A program made the position numbers and the translations under genes. A stretch of DNA of 53,151 bases from Candidatus Bathyarchaeota archaeon. Its GTDB lineage: Archaea > Thermoproteota > Bathyarchaeia > TCS64. The stretch is from contig JAGTRB010000003.1 of NCBI GenBank assembly GCA_018396865.1, forward strand, positions 72,575 to 125,725, read 5' to 3'. Below, piece after piece: positions 23,392-33,315 of this stretch. The notes under the pieces are model-generated. The model was given only the letters and a program-made list of their open reading frames with translations, did not search any database and was not told where the DNA came from. Positions within the stretch are counted from its first letter, which is position 1; every line of letters begins with the position of its first letter.

Positions 23392-25293
23392 CTAATAATT
23401 TAAAAAACTTTCAATCTCCCTTTTCATATCATCTCCACCACTTTTTATTAATTTAAAGTTTAATTGTATATAATCAGGTAGAAGATTCATGAATTGTTTG
23501 TATCTTTTATCTCCGAGTATGAAGACGGCTCTGTCATCCTTCGACCTTAGGGCTCTTCCGAGAGATTGGGAGGCCCTCTTTAAGGCTGGGAGAATGTAGG
23601 CGTAGAATGTGCCCTTCCTATCTCCATATATTTTCTGGTAGTACTTCAGGTATAGCCTTGTTCTCATCGTCAATTTGTCGAAGGGGACGCCGACCAAGAA
23701 TATTCCCTCGAGCTCCCTCCCGGGGAAGTCCGCCCCCTCCGCGTATCTTCCAGTCATTGTAGCACATAGCACCCCCTTCTCATCGCTGTATGCACATTCT
23801 TTAAACTCGTCGAGCATCTTTCTGCTAAGCCTGCCTGAGATCCCCTGCTTCTCAATGAAGAGCCTCCTCCCGCTGGCCTTTACGGCCTCCTCAAGACCAT
23901 ATCTTAGGAGGGCCTCCTGTATCCTGTAGCTTGAGGAGAAGACTGCAAGATTCGTGTTCAGGCAGTCTATGAAGCCGTTTATCGAGGATATGTATGATCT
24001 CGCCATCTCCTCCTCGAGTTCCTCCCCCTCCGTTGTGAGGTCCTCTACTATCAGGGAGAGTGAGTTCCTCTCATTGAATTGGGATGGGAAGATCCTACCA
24101 GAGTATTCCTCTAGCCCTATTATCTCGGCGAAGGGCTCTATCGGCTTTATGGTTCCAGAGCAGAATATGCAGCGGTGGAACCTCCTCCACACATTCCTCA
24201 GGGTTTCGCCCGACCTCATATCCCACATCTCTACGGCGAGGTTCCTCCTCTTCTCCCGTGAGGCTAGGAAGACGACCCCCTCTGTGTTGAGGTTTCTCAG
24301 GGCTGAGATCCAGAAACCGCTCAGCCTGTAAAGGCTTGATCTTGGGGCCTTTCCATGAGCTATCTTCTTCCTTCTTATATTTGTTCCCAGCTTCATCAAT
24401 CTCTGGGTCATATAATAAAAGGTTTCAATTTCTCCTGCGCAGTATTCTATGCACTCTTTTACATTAAATTCTACCTCATCTTCCATAATGCTCCTGAGGG
24501 TCTTGACGAAGTAGTTATCCATGAGGCGTAAGAACTCTTTCAGGTCCTCATATCTGGTGGGATAGGCTTCGTTGAACTCTCTTGAGGCATGCCTCAATGT
24601 TCCCAGGGTGATCCTATCCGAGTTCAGGTTCGAGCATGCCTTCTGGAGGTTGTGGGCCTCATCTACGACCAGGTAGGATTCCTTGTAGCTTATCCAGCGG
24701 CGCATAGCCCAGCTTATGGCCTCATCTAGGATGTAGTTGTAGTTCAGGGCAACCACATCCGCGTATGGGATCAGGCTGGACTGGAGCATGTAGGGGCATA
24801 CCTCCCTCTCCTCACAGTACTTCAAGATCTCTGAATAGAGCCTTGGGGCCCCAGCGGCCCCTCTGAGGAGGGATGATTTGAGCCTCAAGAAGTTGAGGCG
24901 GTATCTACAATCCTTACTGGTCCTGCAGATGAATGATACATCCTCATGCCCTAATTCTCCCCTGATCTTTAGGTCCCTCAGGAGGAGGCACATATCCCTT
25001 TTACCCCTGAAGGAGATGCCGAAGATCTTACCTTTACTCTTCCCATGTATTACCTTCAACTCCTCAATCGGCCTATCTGTCTCGGTTCCTGTTCGGACTG
25101 CCCATATGATCTGCCTCCCCTCCCGCCGGGCCAATGGTATCAGGGCGGCGAGTATTAGAGGGGTCTTCCCATAGCCTGTGGGGGCGTCCACGACAACGTT
25201 CCTCTTACTGGCCTCCTCCCTGACATAGGAAAGGAGTTCTAGCTGCCCCTCCCTCAACTCGTATGGAAAATAGGTGAGAGGGTCCCCCGACAA
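23392..25293 (-). CDS. XPD/Rad3-family iron-sulfur DNA helicase
   Basis: This is a 633-residue superfamily 2 helicase. Walker A is APTGYGKT (residues 37-44) and the DEAH box is in YLVVDEAHNL (about 230-240). An Fe-S domain insertion is indicated by cysteines at 102, 123, 129, 160 and 166, four of which probably bind a 4Fe-4S cluster. The C-terminal motor has FCSGTIKPIEPF, GVLCATMTGRYAEGADFPG (motif V region) and ASQSLGRALRSKDDRAVFILGD (motif VI, with QSLGRALR). XPD relatives unwind DNA 5' to 3' in repair. The frame starts with TTG at 25293. It is divergent from the P-type ATPase with a 265-bp gap. Confidence 0.9.
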   Translation of the reverse strand: MSGDPLTYFPYELREGQLELLSYVREEASKRNVVVDAPTGYGKTPLILAALIPLARREGRQIIWAVRTGTETDRPIEELKVIHGKSKGKIFGISFRGKRDMCLLLRDLKIRGELGHEDVSFICRTSKDCRYRLNFLRLKSSLLRGAAGAPRLYSEILKYCEEREVCPYMLQSSLIPYADVVALNYNYILDEAISWAMRRWISYKESYLVVDEAHNLQKACSNLNSDRITLGTLRHASREFNEAYPTRYEDLKEFLRLMDNYFVKTLRSIMEDEVEFNVKECIEYCAGEIETFYYMTQRLMKLGTNIRRKKIAHGKAPRSSLYRLSGFWISALRNLNTEGVVFLASREKRRNLAVEMWDMRSGETLRNVWRRFHRCIFCSGTIKPIEPFAEIIGLEEYSGRIFPSQFNERNSLSLIVEDLTTEGEELEEEMARSYISSINGFIDCLNTNLAVFSSSYRIQEALLRYGLEEAVKASGRRLFIEKQGISGRLSRKMLDEFKECAYSDEKGVLCATMTGRYAEGADFPGRELEGIFLVGVPFDKLTMRTRLYLKYYQKIYGDRKGTFYAYILPALKRASQSLGRALRSKDDRAVFILGDKRYKQFMNLLPDYIQLNFKLIKSGGDDMKREIESFLNY

Positions 25294-25558
25294 GGCTGCA
25301 ACAACTTTGAACAGGAAGATGATTATATATATTTCTAAAAAGCGATTTTCATTAAAACATGAAATAAAATAAATAATTGTGAAGCTCTATTTTTAATTCC
25401 AGATATGTTCATCTTAAGCTAGGATCTTTCAAAGAAGCGCTGAGAAAGCCTAATAGAGACGTTAATGTCTTTTAATTTCTTCTTATCCGGTCATCTCCCC
25501 CAAAACTTATATTCGGTCTCTTCTTTCATGGGTTATCCAGAGTCCGAAGGTTAGGAAG
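25294..25558. promoter_or_regulatory. Divergent promoter region helicase/P-type ATPase
   Basis: 265 bp with no gene. It is AT-rich near 25318-25410, fitting the helicase promoter. ACTTATATTCGG at about 25505-25516 is a possible TATA element about 48 nt before the ATPase start. Confidence 0.3.
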
Positions 25559-28378
25559 ATGTCTGAGCCCTGGCATGCTATGGAGATCGAGGAGGTCCTA
25601 GATGCCCTAGGAGCCAGCCGTAATGGCCTAACTAGCAAGGAGGCCTCTGAGAGGTTAAAGATGTATGGATTCAATGAGATCATGAGAGTTAAGCGTAGAA
25701 CAGCTCTTCATATGTTTCTTGATGAATTCAAGGATATATTCATACTTCTCCTGATTGCTGCTACCATCTTCTCCGCCGCTATAGGATACTATGAGATGCT
25801 TCACGGGGGGGAGTTCATGGAGTCCTTCGCAGACACCATCACCATAAGCGCCATAGTTCTCCTCTGCGCGGTGACGGGCTTTGTCCAGGAGTATAGGGCA
25901 GAGAAGGCCATAGAGGCCCTGAAGAGGCTGGCGGCCCCCAAGGCCAGGGTGATAAGGGATGGTCTGGAGGCCATAATCCCGGCCAGGGAGGTGGTTCCCG
26001 GAGATATCCTTGCTCTAGAGGAGGGAGACCATGTGCCAGCCGACGCACGCCTAATCGAGGTTGTCGAGCTCAGGGCTAACGAGGCCGTTTTAACTGGGGA
26101 ATCCACACCCGTCGAGAAGACCCTAACCATCCTCGATGAGGGCGCTCATGTTTCTGAGAGGCGGAACATGGTCTTCTCCGCCACCCACATAGTCTATGGG
26201 AGAGGGAAGGCCGTAGTAACGGCGACAGGCATGAAGACCGAGTTCGGGAAGATAGCCGAGCTAGTCCAGATGGCGGAGGAGGAGGAGACGCCTCTTAAGA
26301 AGAAGTTAGACAGGTTCGCGGGCAGGATAGCCAGGGTCGTCGTAGCCGTCTGCATCGTGATCTTCGCCCTCGAGGCCTTCGAGGTGGCCATGCAGATGCA
26401 CTTCGAGGCAGAGGGCTTCATACAGGCTTTCATGTCATCAATAGCCCTAGCCATCTCAGCCGTACCTGAAGGGCTCCCAGCCATAGTGACCATATCTCTC
26501 GCCCTTGGGGCCAGGGAGTTCGCGAAGAGGAATGCCATTGTTAGGAGGCTCTCATCCGCCGAGAGCCTGGGGGCAGTTACTGTGATATGCTCGGATAAGA
26601 CTGGAACCATAACTAAGGGGGAGATGACCGTCCGCCGCCTATATGTGGACTTGAAGACCATAGAGGTGACAGGAGTGGGCTATGAGCCTAGGGGGGAGTT
26701 CCTCCAAGGCCAAGATCCACCTAAAGCTGAAGATCTGGATCTCCTGCTCAGGATCGGATGCCTCTGCAACAACGCCAGCCTGAGGAGAAAGGATCAGGGA
26801 GGCTCTTGGGAGATCTTCGGGGACCCGACTGAGGGGGCTCTCATCGTCGCAGCTGCGAAGGCAGGGCTTGAGAAGGAGGACCTGGAGAAGACATACCGAA
26901 GGGTGGGAGAGATACCATTCACATCGGAGAGGAAGAGGATGACGACGATCCATAAAACACCTGAGGGAGAAATATATGCTTACATGAAGGGGGCCCCCGA
27001 AACAGTATTAGAGAGATGCAATCGCATAATTGAAAACGGTAAAGAGAAAAGATTAACTAAAAAGAGGCGTGAAGAAATACTTAAAATAAATGAGAACTTC
27101 GCTGGAGATGCGTTGAGGGTCTTATCGATGGCGTATAGGAGGCTTCCTCAGGACCTCAAGGGGTTCGATGAGGAGACCGTTGAGAAGGATATGGTCTTCG
27201 TGGGGCTGCAGGGTATGATAGATCCCCCAAGGGAGGAGGCGATAGAGGCCAACAGGCTATGCCAGAAGGCTGGTATAAAGACGGTCATGATAACCGGAGA
27301 CCATAAACTCACCGCGATCGCCGTTGCGAGGGATGTAGGGATATTCAGGGAGGGAGACCTAGCCCTCACAGGAGCCGAGATGGCGGCGATGGGCGATGAA
27401 GAACTCGACGAGATAGTTGAGAAGGTGACCGTTTACGCCAGGGTTTCACCAGAGCACAAGTTGAGGATAGTGAACGCCCTGAAGAGGAAGGGGCATATAG
27501 TCGCCATGACGGGGGATGGAGTCAACGACGCCCCGGCGGTGAAGGCGGCGGATGTGGGGGTTGCCATGGGGATAACTGGGACAGATGTGACGCGAGAGGC
27601 CTCGGACCTCATATTGACCGATGACAACTTCGCCACCATAGTGAAGGCCGTCGAGCAGGGGAGAGCCATATACGACAACATAAGGAAATACGCCCGATTC
27701 CTGCTGGCCTGCAACTTCGACGAGCTCCTGGTCATAGGGACCTTCGCTATACTTGGCGGAATATTTGGGGCTGAGCTTTTCCCCCTACCCCTCCTACCGG
27801 CCATGATCCTATGGATAAACCTCGTAACTGATGGGGGTCCAGCCATAGCCCTTGCGACCGACCCCCCAGATGTGGATGTGATGGAGAGGCCTCCACGCAA
27901 CCCCGATGAGGGGATCCTCCACGGGATGGGGGCCTTCATAATAACATCCTTCATACTCCAAGCGGCTGGGACATTCCTGGTATTCTGCCTGGAATATTAC
28001 GTCTGGCCCTCCCACCCCTGGAACTTCCCCTGGGGGATAGATGAGGAGGCTAGGAGGCTGACCTATATGGAGGCGGCGACGACGGCCTTCGTACAGGCGG
28101 CCATGTTCGAGCTGTTCGTAGTCTGGAACTGCCGCTCAGAGAGGCACAGCGTCTGGAGAATGGGAAGAAAGGCCCTTGAGAACAGATTCTTCGTAGTAGC
28201 AGTGCTGGTCTCATCAGCCCTAACCCTTGGGATAACCTATATACCGATAACCCAGAAGCTATTCCACCTCACAGCCCTCAACCTGAGAGACCTTGCCTAT
28301 GTGATAGGCGTGGCAAGCTGGGGGCTCTTCGTACTTCCAGAGTTCCTGATGGGAAGGAGGGTCTGGAAATGGTCTTAG
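25559..28378 (+). CDS. P-type ATPase, Ca2+-transporting (P2) type
   Basis: The 939-residue cation pump has an N-terminal cation ATPase domain, LTGESTPVEK in the actuator domain, SAVPEGLPAIVTISLALGA in M4, and the phosphorylation site CSDKTGTITKGEMT with Asp346. These are followed by MKGAPETVLERC in the nucleotide domain, GDGVNDAPAVKAADVGVAMG in the P domain, and M6 region ILWINLVTDGGPAIALATDPP. The M4 PEGLP and M6 NLVTDG motifs fit SERCA/PMCA-like Ca2+ pumps, although Na+ or H+ transport is not excluded. About ten membrane helices are visible. ATG at 25559 follows GGAAG. It is followed 69 bp later by a surface protein gene. Confidence 0.93.
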   Translation: MSEPWHAMEIEEVLDALGASRNGLTSKEASERLKMYGFNEIMRVKRRTALHMFLDEFKDIFILLLIAATIFSAAIGYYEMLHGGEFMESFADTITISAIVLLCAVTGFVQEYRAEKAIEALKRLAAPKARVIRDGLEAIIPAREVVPGDILALEEGDHVPADARLIEVVELRANEAVLTGESTPVEKTLTILDEGAHVSERRNMVFSATHIVYGRGKAVVTATGMKTEFGKIAELVQMAEEEETPLKKKLDRFAGRIARVVVAVCIVIFALEAFEVAMQMHFEAEGFIQAFMSSIALAISAVPEGLPAIVTISLALGAREFAKRNAIVRRLSSAESLGAVTVICSDKTGTITKGEMTVRRLYVDLKTIEVTGVGYEPRGEFLQGQDPPKAEDLDLLLRIGCLCNNASLRRKDQGGSWEIFGDPTEGALIVAAAKAGLEKEDLEKTYRRVGEIPFTSERKRMTTIHKTPEGEIYAYMKGAPETVLERCNRIIENGKEKRLTKKRREEILKINENFAGDALRVLSMAYRRLPQDLKGFDEETVEKDMVFVGLQGMIDPPREEAIEANRLCQKAGIKTVMITGDHKLTAIAVARDVGIFREGDLALTGAEMAAMGDEELDEIVEKVTVYARVSPEHKLRIVNALKRKGHIVAMTGDGVNDAPAVKAADVGVAMGITGTDVTREASDLILTDDNFATIVKAVEQGRAIYDNIRKYARFLLACNFDELLVIGTFAILGGIFGAELFPLPLLPAMILWINLVTDGGPAIALATDPPDVDVMERPPRNPDEGILHGMGAFIITSFILQAAGTFLVFCLEYYVWPSHPWNFPWGIDEEARRLTYMEAATTAFVQAAMFELFVVWNCRSERHSVWRMGRKALENRFFVVAVLVSSALTLGITYIPITQKLFHLTALNLRDLAYVIGVASWGLFVLPEFLMGRRVWKWS

Positions 28379-28453
28379 AATACATAAAAATTTGAGTGAT
28401 TCCATTTTAAAAAAATATAAAGAGCTATTACATTAATTTATGATTGATTGAAA

Positions 28454-31126
28454 ATGAATCTGATCAAGATATTAACATTTTCGGCGGTTCTCACGCTGGC
28501 CCTCTCGGTGATGGTGCACGCTGCGACTTTGAGCCCTATAAGGGGGGCCTCGGTCATAGCCTCCGGAGATAATGGATATGGCTTATCCGAGACCGACCTA
28601 GACGGCATCTTCAGGATAACAGAGGGCATCGGTGAAGGGACATACGTGGTGACAGTTAGGGCAAAGGGATACATCTCAAAGGAATTAGAGAATATAGAGG
28701 TTAAAGCCCTTAAGGAGACGGACGTCGGTGATATCATCCTGGAACCATCAGCGGTAATAAAGGGGGTGGTTCAGACCCCTGACGGCATACCGGCGCCCTC
28801 AGTACCCATCGCCTTGAAGGACTCATCTGGAAATGTGGTCACATGGACAGCAGCTTCTAGCGACGGATCCTTCACATTTGACACCGATGTGAGAAACGGG
28901 ACATACAGCGTAGAGGCCTACGCCTTCTCCTTCGAGGGGGTGGATTATCAGACGGTTAGCATAGGATTCACCCAGATCACCATCCCAATCCCCCGAGGGG
29001 GAGCCTCATACCTAGAGGGATACGCATCCGGATCGGTCCAGGGCATCAAAGCCCTCCAGGGTGAGAGGGTTGAAGGCGTGGTGGTCAGGCTCAGACTCTC
29101 AGGCATAATCTCTGGAAAGGTCACGGACCTCAAAGACAACCCAATACCCGGCGTGTTCGTATACGCCTACCAGCCCGAGAGCAGAGGCCTATCAGGCTTC
29201 TTCTCAATAACAGGGAGAGATGGAAGATACAGGATAGCTAACAACCTAGCGACAGGGGACTACAACGTGACCTTACTGTTTCCTAAGGGCTATGTCTGGA
29301 GCTTCATGAACGCTAAGAGGGTCCATGTTGAGGCTGGAAAGGAGACATCTAACGTCGACTTCAAGCTCGAGAGGTCAGGGATAATCTCAGGCCTGGTCCT
29401 ATACAGCGACAATACCCCAGCGGCTAATGCATCCATCGTGGCAGGCTCGATGGATGGGGAATACTTCGGCTTCACGGCCTCGAATGTCGACGGCTCCTTC
29501 AAGATAGACTCGGGCCTGGGAACAGCAACGTATCAGGTTATGGCTTTCGCCCAAACCGCCTTCAGCATGCCGATAACGGTTCAGGTGAAGGCCGGGGAAG
29601 AGACGAAGGATGTCAAGCTGATCATCAGGGCGACCGGAGTGGGGATGGCTATCATAGAGGGTAGAGCCGTAGACGAGAAGGAGAACCCCCTTGAAGGGGT
29701 TAGGATCACAGCCTTAGGCAGGTCGGAGCAAACGGGGAAGGATGGGAGCTACAGGCTTATGGTGCCACTCCCAGAGGGTGTGACTACCACTAATACCACC
29801 GTTGAAGCCTATAAAGCAGGGTATAAACCCGCCTTCAGGAATGTGAAGGTATCCGTAGGGGAGACGGTTAAAGATGTGAACTTCAAGCTGGAAACCTTAA
29901 GGCTCGGGGTCATAAAGGGTAGGGTCCTAGCCTCGGTGCCAGCTCCACCCATAAAGAAGACGGCATCTCTATCCCTAGCCCTCTCCTCCCAGACCGTTAA
30001 TGTGGGAGACCAGGTCACCATCTCAGGAAACATAAATCCCAGCCTCCCTGGTGAGGTCTCGATACTTGTAGCCTCGGACACCATCTTCGAGGAGGTTGCC
30101 AAGGTGAGCATGAAGGATGGAGGATACACATACAGCTACAAACCCTCGAAGGCTGGGAGCTACAGGATAAAGGCATCTTGGCCAGGGAACGCGGAGTATA
30201 GCCCAGCGGAATCAACGGTTTTGACGTTGAGTGTTGAGAAATTATCTTCAAAGGTATCGGTATCCGCCTCGAAGACCAGCGCGGGTGTGGGTGAAACTGT
30301 TAAGGTATCTGGCTCGATATCCCCCTTCAAGACCTCCACCGATGTCGTTATAGTTGTCTTAAGCCCCACGGATACAAAGGAGTACAGGGTCTCCTCCACA
30401 GACGGTAAGTTCGAGTACAGCTTGAAGCTCGAGTCTAAGGGGACTTGGAGGGTTAAAGCTAGGCTTCCTGAGGGCCCCACCTACGCCGCAGCGGAGTCTA
30501 GCGAGATCCAGATAAATGCAGAGGAGGTGAAGGCTGAGGAGAGGAGGTGCATAATAGCCACCGTCACCTTTGGCTCGGAGGTAGCCCCTGAAGTTAGCCT
30601 CCTCAGAACATTCAGGGACGGCCTCATACTCTCCACAGAAGCCGGTAGAAGCTTCTATGTAGCCTTCGACGCCTTCTACTACTCCTGGAGCACTCCGGTG
30701 GCCAACCATATAGAGGGAAACCCATTGCTGAAGCCCATCGTTAAAGCTCTGATATATCCACTTCTCGGGATCCTAAGGCTCACATCGATAGCTACCTCAC
30801 AGTTATTCGGGTTGAACTCTGAGTTAGCATCGGTACTCGCTGGCTTTATAGCATCATCGCTTATAGGGGTCATCTACCTCTCGCCAATCCTTTTAGCCAT
30901 CTCAGCTATCGCCGAGAAAAGAGGTAGACTGCTTAAACCATCGACGAAGATCTTGGAGATCTTTTGGCTCTCCTCAGCTATATCCCTTACCATTATAGGT
31001 TTAGGATTGACCCTAAATAGCAGGCAACTGCTGATAATCTCAACATCTTCCTATGTACTTTCGATCTTAGCCTCTACATCAGCCTCGATCCTATATCTGT
31101 ATATGGCAGTGAGACACAAAATTTAA
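28454..31126 (+). CDS. Large surface protein: carboxypeptidase-regulatory-like repeats, Ig-like domains and CFI-box C-terminus
   Basis: The ~890-residue secreted protein has a signal peptide (KILTFSAVLTLALSVMVHA). Several tandem CarboxypepD-regulatory-like/SdrD-type beta domains follow (repeated GxISGxVxDxxxNPxPGVxV and DGSYRL patterns, about 20-500). Then come a proline-bearing linker and two bacterial-Ig-like domains (about 500-600 and 600-690; paired SLALSSQTVNVGDQVTISG and SVSASKTSAGVGETVKVSG). Near residue 700 is CIIATVTFGSEVAPEVSLLR, a CFI-box motif (CFIATAxxGS-like), followed by FRDGLILSTEAGRSF and three to four C-terminal membrane helices. I prefer ATG 28454 over TTG 28448. It is probably a cell-surface adhesion or substrate-binding protein; the role is unproven. 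Confidence 0.82.
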   Translation: MNLIKILTFSAVLTLALSVMVHAATLSPIRGASVIASGDNGYGLSETDLDGIFRITEGIGEGTYVVTVRAKGYISKELENIEVKALKETDVGDIILEPSAVIKGVVQTPDGIPAPSVPIALKDSSGNVVTWTAASSDGSFTFDTDVRNGTYSVEAYAFSFEGVDYQTVSIGFTQITIPIPRGGASYLEGYASGSVQGIKALQGERVEGVVVRLRLSGIISGKVTDLKDNPIPGVFVYAYQPESRGLSGFFSITGRDGRYRIANNLATGDYNVTLLFPKGYVWSFMNAKRVHVEAGKETSNVDFKLERSGIISGLVLYSDNTPAANASIVAGSMDGEYFGFTASNVDGSFKIDSGLGTATYQVMAFAQTAFSMPITVQVKAGEETKDVKLIIRATGVGMAIIEGRAVDEKENPLEGVRITALGRSEQTGKDGSYRLMVPLPEGVTTTNTTVEAYKAGYKPAFRNVKVSVGETVKDVNFKLETLRLGVIKGRVLASVPAPPIKKTASLSLALSSQTVNVGDQVTISGNINPSLPGEVSILVASDTIFEEVAKVSMKDGGYTYSYKPSKAGSYRIKASWPGNAEYSPAESTVLTLSVEKLSSKVSVSASKTSAGVGETVKVSGSISPFKTSTDVVIVVLSPTDTKEYRVSSTDGKFEYSLKLESKGTWRVKARLPEGPTYAAAESSEIQINAEEVKAEERRCIIATVTFGSEVAPEVSLLRTFRDGLILSTEAGRSFYVAFDAFYYSWSTPVANHIEGNPLLKPIVKALIYPLLGILRLTSIATSQLFGLNSELASVLAGFIASSLIGVIYLSPILLAISAIAEKRGRLLKPSTKILEIFWLSSAISLTIIGLGLTLNSRQLLIISTSSYVLSILASTSASILYLYMAVRHKI

Positions 31127-31436
31127 CAACATTTTCCATACATTTTTATATCCATAAAAACATCAAACTATTTGATATTTATACCACTGTAATATATCTT
31201 TAGAAAAAGTTATTGTAGAACTCAAACCTAACAATCATTAAATAGCAACCTATTCCACTCGCCTTCAAGGTTCTTAGCCTCATATCCATCCCATCTGCCT
31301 GAACCCCCACAATCTTCTTATTCTGGCTTTTCCCTCATCAAATTGATAGTATTGGGAATCCATCCTCCCCGCAGGATAGGTCACATATTCATTCTCAGGA
31401 GAAGGATAGGTCATATTTTCAAAATGAGGGTTAGAA
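31127..31436. other. Intergenic region with a near-direct repeat before the retropepsin-like gene
   Basis: AGGATAGGTCACATATTC (31373-31390) and AGGATAGGTCATATTTTC (31403-31420) match at 16 of 18 positions with a 30-bp period, ending 16 bp before the next start. They may be a paired operator. The minus strand of the same stretch is open (31280-31594), but no family is recognised and it overlaps the next gene. Confidence 0.45.
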
Positions 31437-31871
31437 ATGGCGGTTAGAGTGAAGTTGAGGATAAGGGCTAAGGGGAGTGGGGGAGAGGCGGTATCCCCCG
31501 CTCTGGTTAACTCTGGCTTCGAGACGGAGAAGCCCCAGCTCCTCATCCCCGTGGGCCTAGCGAGGGTCTTGGGGCTCTGGCCTCCCCCCATCACGAGTTT
31601 GATAGCTGAGCTTGGGACTGCCGGAGGGCCGGTAAGGAATTACCTTGTGCCCAATGCCCTAGAGGTCTCCATTCTCACTGAAGAGAGGACAACTGAGCCA
31701 GTGGAATGCGACGCTATAATATCCCATATAGAGGAGGAGGTTCTCATAAACGATAAACTCAGCGATGAATTGAAAATTGTGATGCTGAAGCCCGGCGCAG
31801 GGATATGGAGGTTCACGGATGATCCAGAGGGGCTGAGCAGGAGGAGTGAGCCTCCAAGATATTGGATCTGA
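31437..31871 (+). CDS. Small retropepsin-like (clan AA fold) protein, catalytic Asp replaced
   Basis: This 144-residue soluble protein reads SPALVNSGFETEKPQLLIPVGLARVLGLWPP near its N-terminus. It is reminiscent of the ALVDTGA...xIPxxLAxxLGL pattern of single-domain retroviral-type aspartic proteases. The expected catalytic Asp is Asn25 (LVNSG). The later DAIISHIEEEVLINDKLSDELKIVM fits the second half of that fold. I recall similar uncharacterised proteins in archaea. If the fold reading is right, it would be a non-catalytic or altered member. ATG at 31437. It is isolated, and function is unknown. Confidence 0.6.
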   Translation: MAVRVKLRIRAKGSGGEAVSPALVNSGFETEKPQLLIPVGLARVLGLWPPPITSLIAELGTAGGPVRNYLVPNALEVSILTEERTTEPVECDAIISHIEEEVLINDKLSDELKIVMLKPGAGIWRFTDDPEGLSRRSEPPRYWI

Positions 31872-32037
31872 AAACATTTTCCTGATAACTTTGATCTATC
31901 ATCAACAATTTATAAAATAAATTTTATCAATAATTCTAAAACTAAGGGTGTAGAAAAGAATCGATCAGGTGGAGATTTCAGAGCGACTAGGATCTTCCAA
32001 TGAGGGATTTGCAAAGAGGTTTCCCGCATCTCAACCT
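31872..32037. other. Intergenic region between convergent genes
   Basis: 166 bp, AT-rich, between the retropepsin-like gene and the threonine synthase-like gene. Nothing specific is seen. Confidence 0.3.
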
Positions 32038-33261
32038 CTAACTCAACGATCCCTCTAGGAAAGGCCTGACATCCCTGAGAGATTTAAGCTCATAGGGCCT
32101 CCTCAATCTTGGGAGGGCTGGGTCTATGTCCTTGATACCTGCGCCTGTTATTATGAGGACCACCCTCTCATCCGGCTCTATGGTTCCTTCCTCAACGAGC
32201 TTCTTTGCACAGGCGACTGGGAGGGCTGCCGCGGGTTCTGCGAAGACCCCCTCCCTCTCGGCCAGGATCTTCTGGGCCTTCAGGATCTCCTCGTCCGAGG
32301 CTATCTCAGCGGTGCCACCAGACTCTTTAAGGATCCTCAAAGCCCTCCTCCCACTCGGGGGGTCTGGGTTGGATATTGCTGAGGCTATGGTTCTGGGCTC
32401 TGGGTTGGGCTCCACCTGATCTAGACCCTTCATAAAGCTCCTAACTATCGGGGAGTTCCCCTCCGCTTGAAGTAATCCCATCTTAGGCAGCCTCTCAATC
32501 ATGCCCAATTCCATAAGCTCCAGCCACCCCTTCCATATCGAACTGAAGTTCCCAGCCGAGCTCGTCGGCACAAGAACCCAGTCGGGCACCTCCCACCCAA
32601 GCTGCTCCGCCACCTCAAAGGAGATGGTCTTCTGGCCCTCAACCCTCATAGGGGCGTCGTTATGAACCATATATAGCCCCAGCCCCCTCCCAGCCCTTAA
32701 GGCCTCCCCGCAGATCTCTGGATAGGGGGCGTCGACGGAGGCGACAGCTGCACCGCAGATCAGGGTCTGGGCCACCTTCCCCAAGGGGGTGCCCTTGGGG
32801 ACAAGGATGACGCATCTGATCCCTCCCCTGGCGGCATAGGCTGCTAGGGAGGCTGCCATGTTGCCCGAGGAGGCGCAGCCAACAGCTCCTGCCCCAATCT
32901 CCAGGGCCATGGAGACGCCTACGCTCGAGCCCCTATCCTTGAATGACCATGTGGGGTTCCTCGTCTCATCCTTTATGTAGAGCTCCTCCAGGCCCAGTTC
33001 CCTCCCCAGCCTCTCAGCCCTTATCAGGGGGGTTCCCCCCTCCTGTAGGGTGACTATGTTTTCCGGGTTTGAGATTGGGAGGATTATCCCATACCTCCAC
33101 ATCCCTAAGCCCCTGAAGCCATCCCCCATCTTCCTTCGGATCCTCTGGTAATCGTAGACCACTTCGAGGGGGTAGTCGCAGCGGCTGCACCTGTATGCCA
33201 TCTCCTCAATTCGATGCTCCTCGCCGCATACTCTACAGACCAGTTTAAGGGACGAGTTCAT
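32038..33261 (-). CDS. thrC: Threonine synthase-like PLP enzyme
   Basis: The 407-residue PLP fold-type II enzyme has an N-terminal zinc-ribbon (CRVCG...CSRC, about 9-33) seen in archaeal threonine synthases. LQEGGTPLIRAERLG is the substrate-side signature, the PLP-binding lysine sits in PTWSFKDRGSSVGVSMA, and the glycine-rich phosphate cup is represented by SSAGNFSSIWKG. Further matches are CASSGNMAASLAAYAARGG and ITGAGIKD. The reaction is O-phosphohomoserine to threonine. Some paralogues of this family carry other activities, and no other threonine pathway genes adjoin it, so the assignment is likely but not certain. ATG at 33261. Confidence 0.85.
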   Translation of the reverse strand: MNSSLKLVCRVCGEEHRIEEMAYRCSRCDYPLEVVYDYQRIRRKMGDGFRGLGMWRYGIILPISNPENIVTLQEGGTPLIRAERLGRELGLEELYIKDETRNPTWSFKDRGSSVGVSMALEIGAGAVGCASSGNMAASLAAYAARGGIRCVILVPKGTPLGKVAQTLICGAAVASVDAPYPEICGEALRAGRGLGLYMVHNDAPMRVEGQKTISFEVAEQLGWEVPDWVLVPTSSAGNFSSIWKGWLELMELGMIERLPKMGLLQAEGNSPIVRSFMKGLDQVEPNPEPRTIASAISNPDPPSGRRALRILKESGGTAEIASDEEILKAQKILAEREGVFAEPAAALPVACAKKLVEEGTIEPDERVVLIITGAGIKDIDPALPRLRRPYELKSLRDVRPFLEGSLS

Positions 33262-33315
33262 CCCTCCGGTTTCAATGGGTACCCGTGAAGGTATATTTAG
33301 GAATGATAAAAACAG

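Noticed and set aside
31280-31594. 104-codon minus-strand frame opposite the retropepsin-like gene
   Set aside because: It overlaps a better-supported gene, and its repeated TYPSPENEYVTYP arises from the direct repeats in the promoter. No family match.
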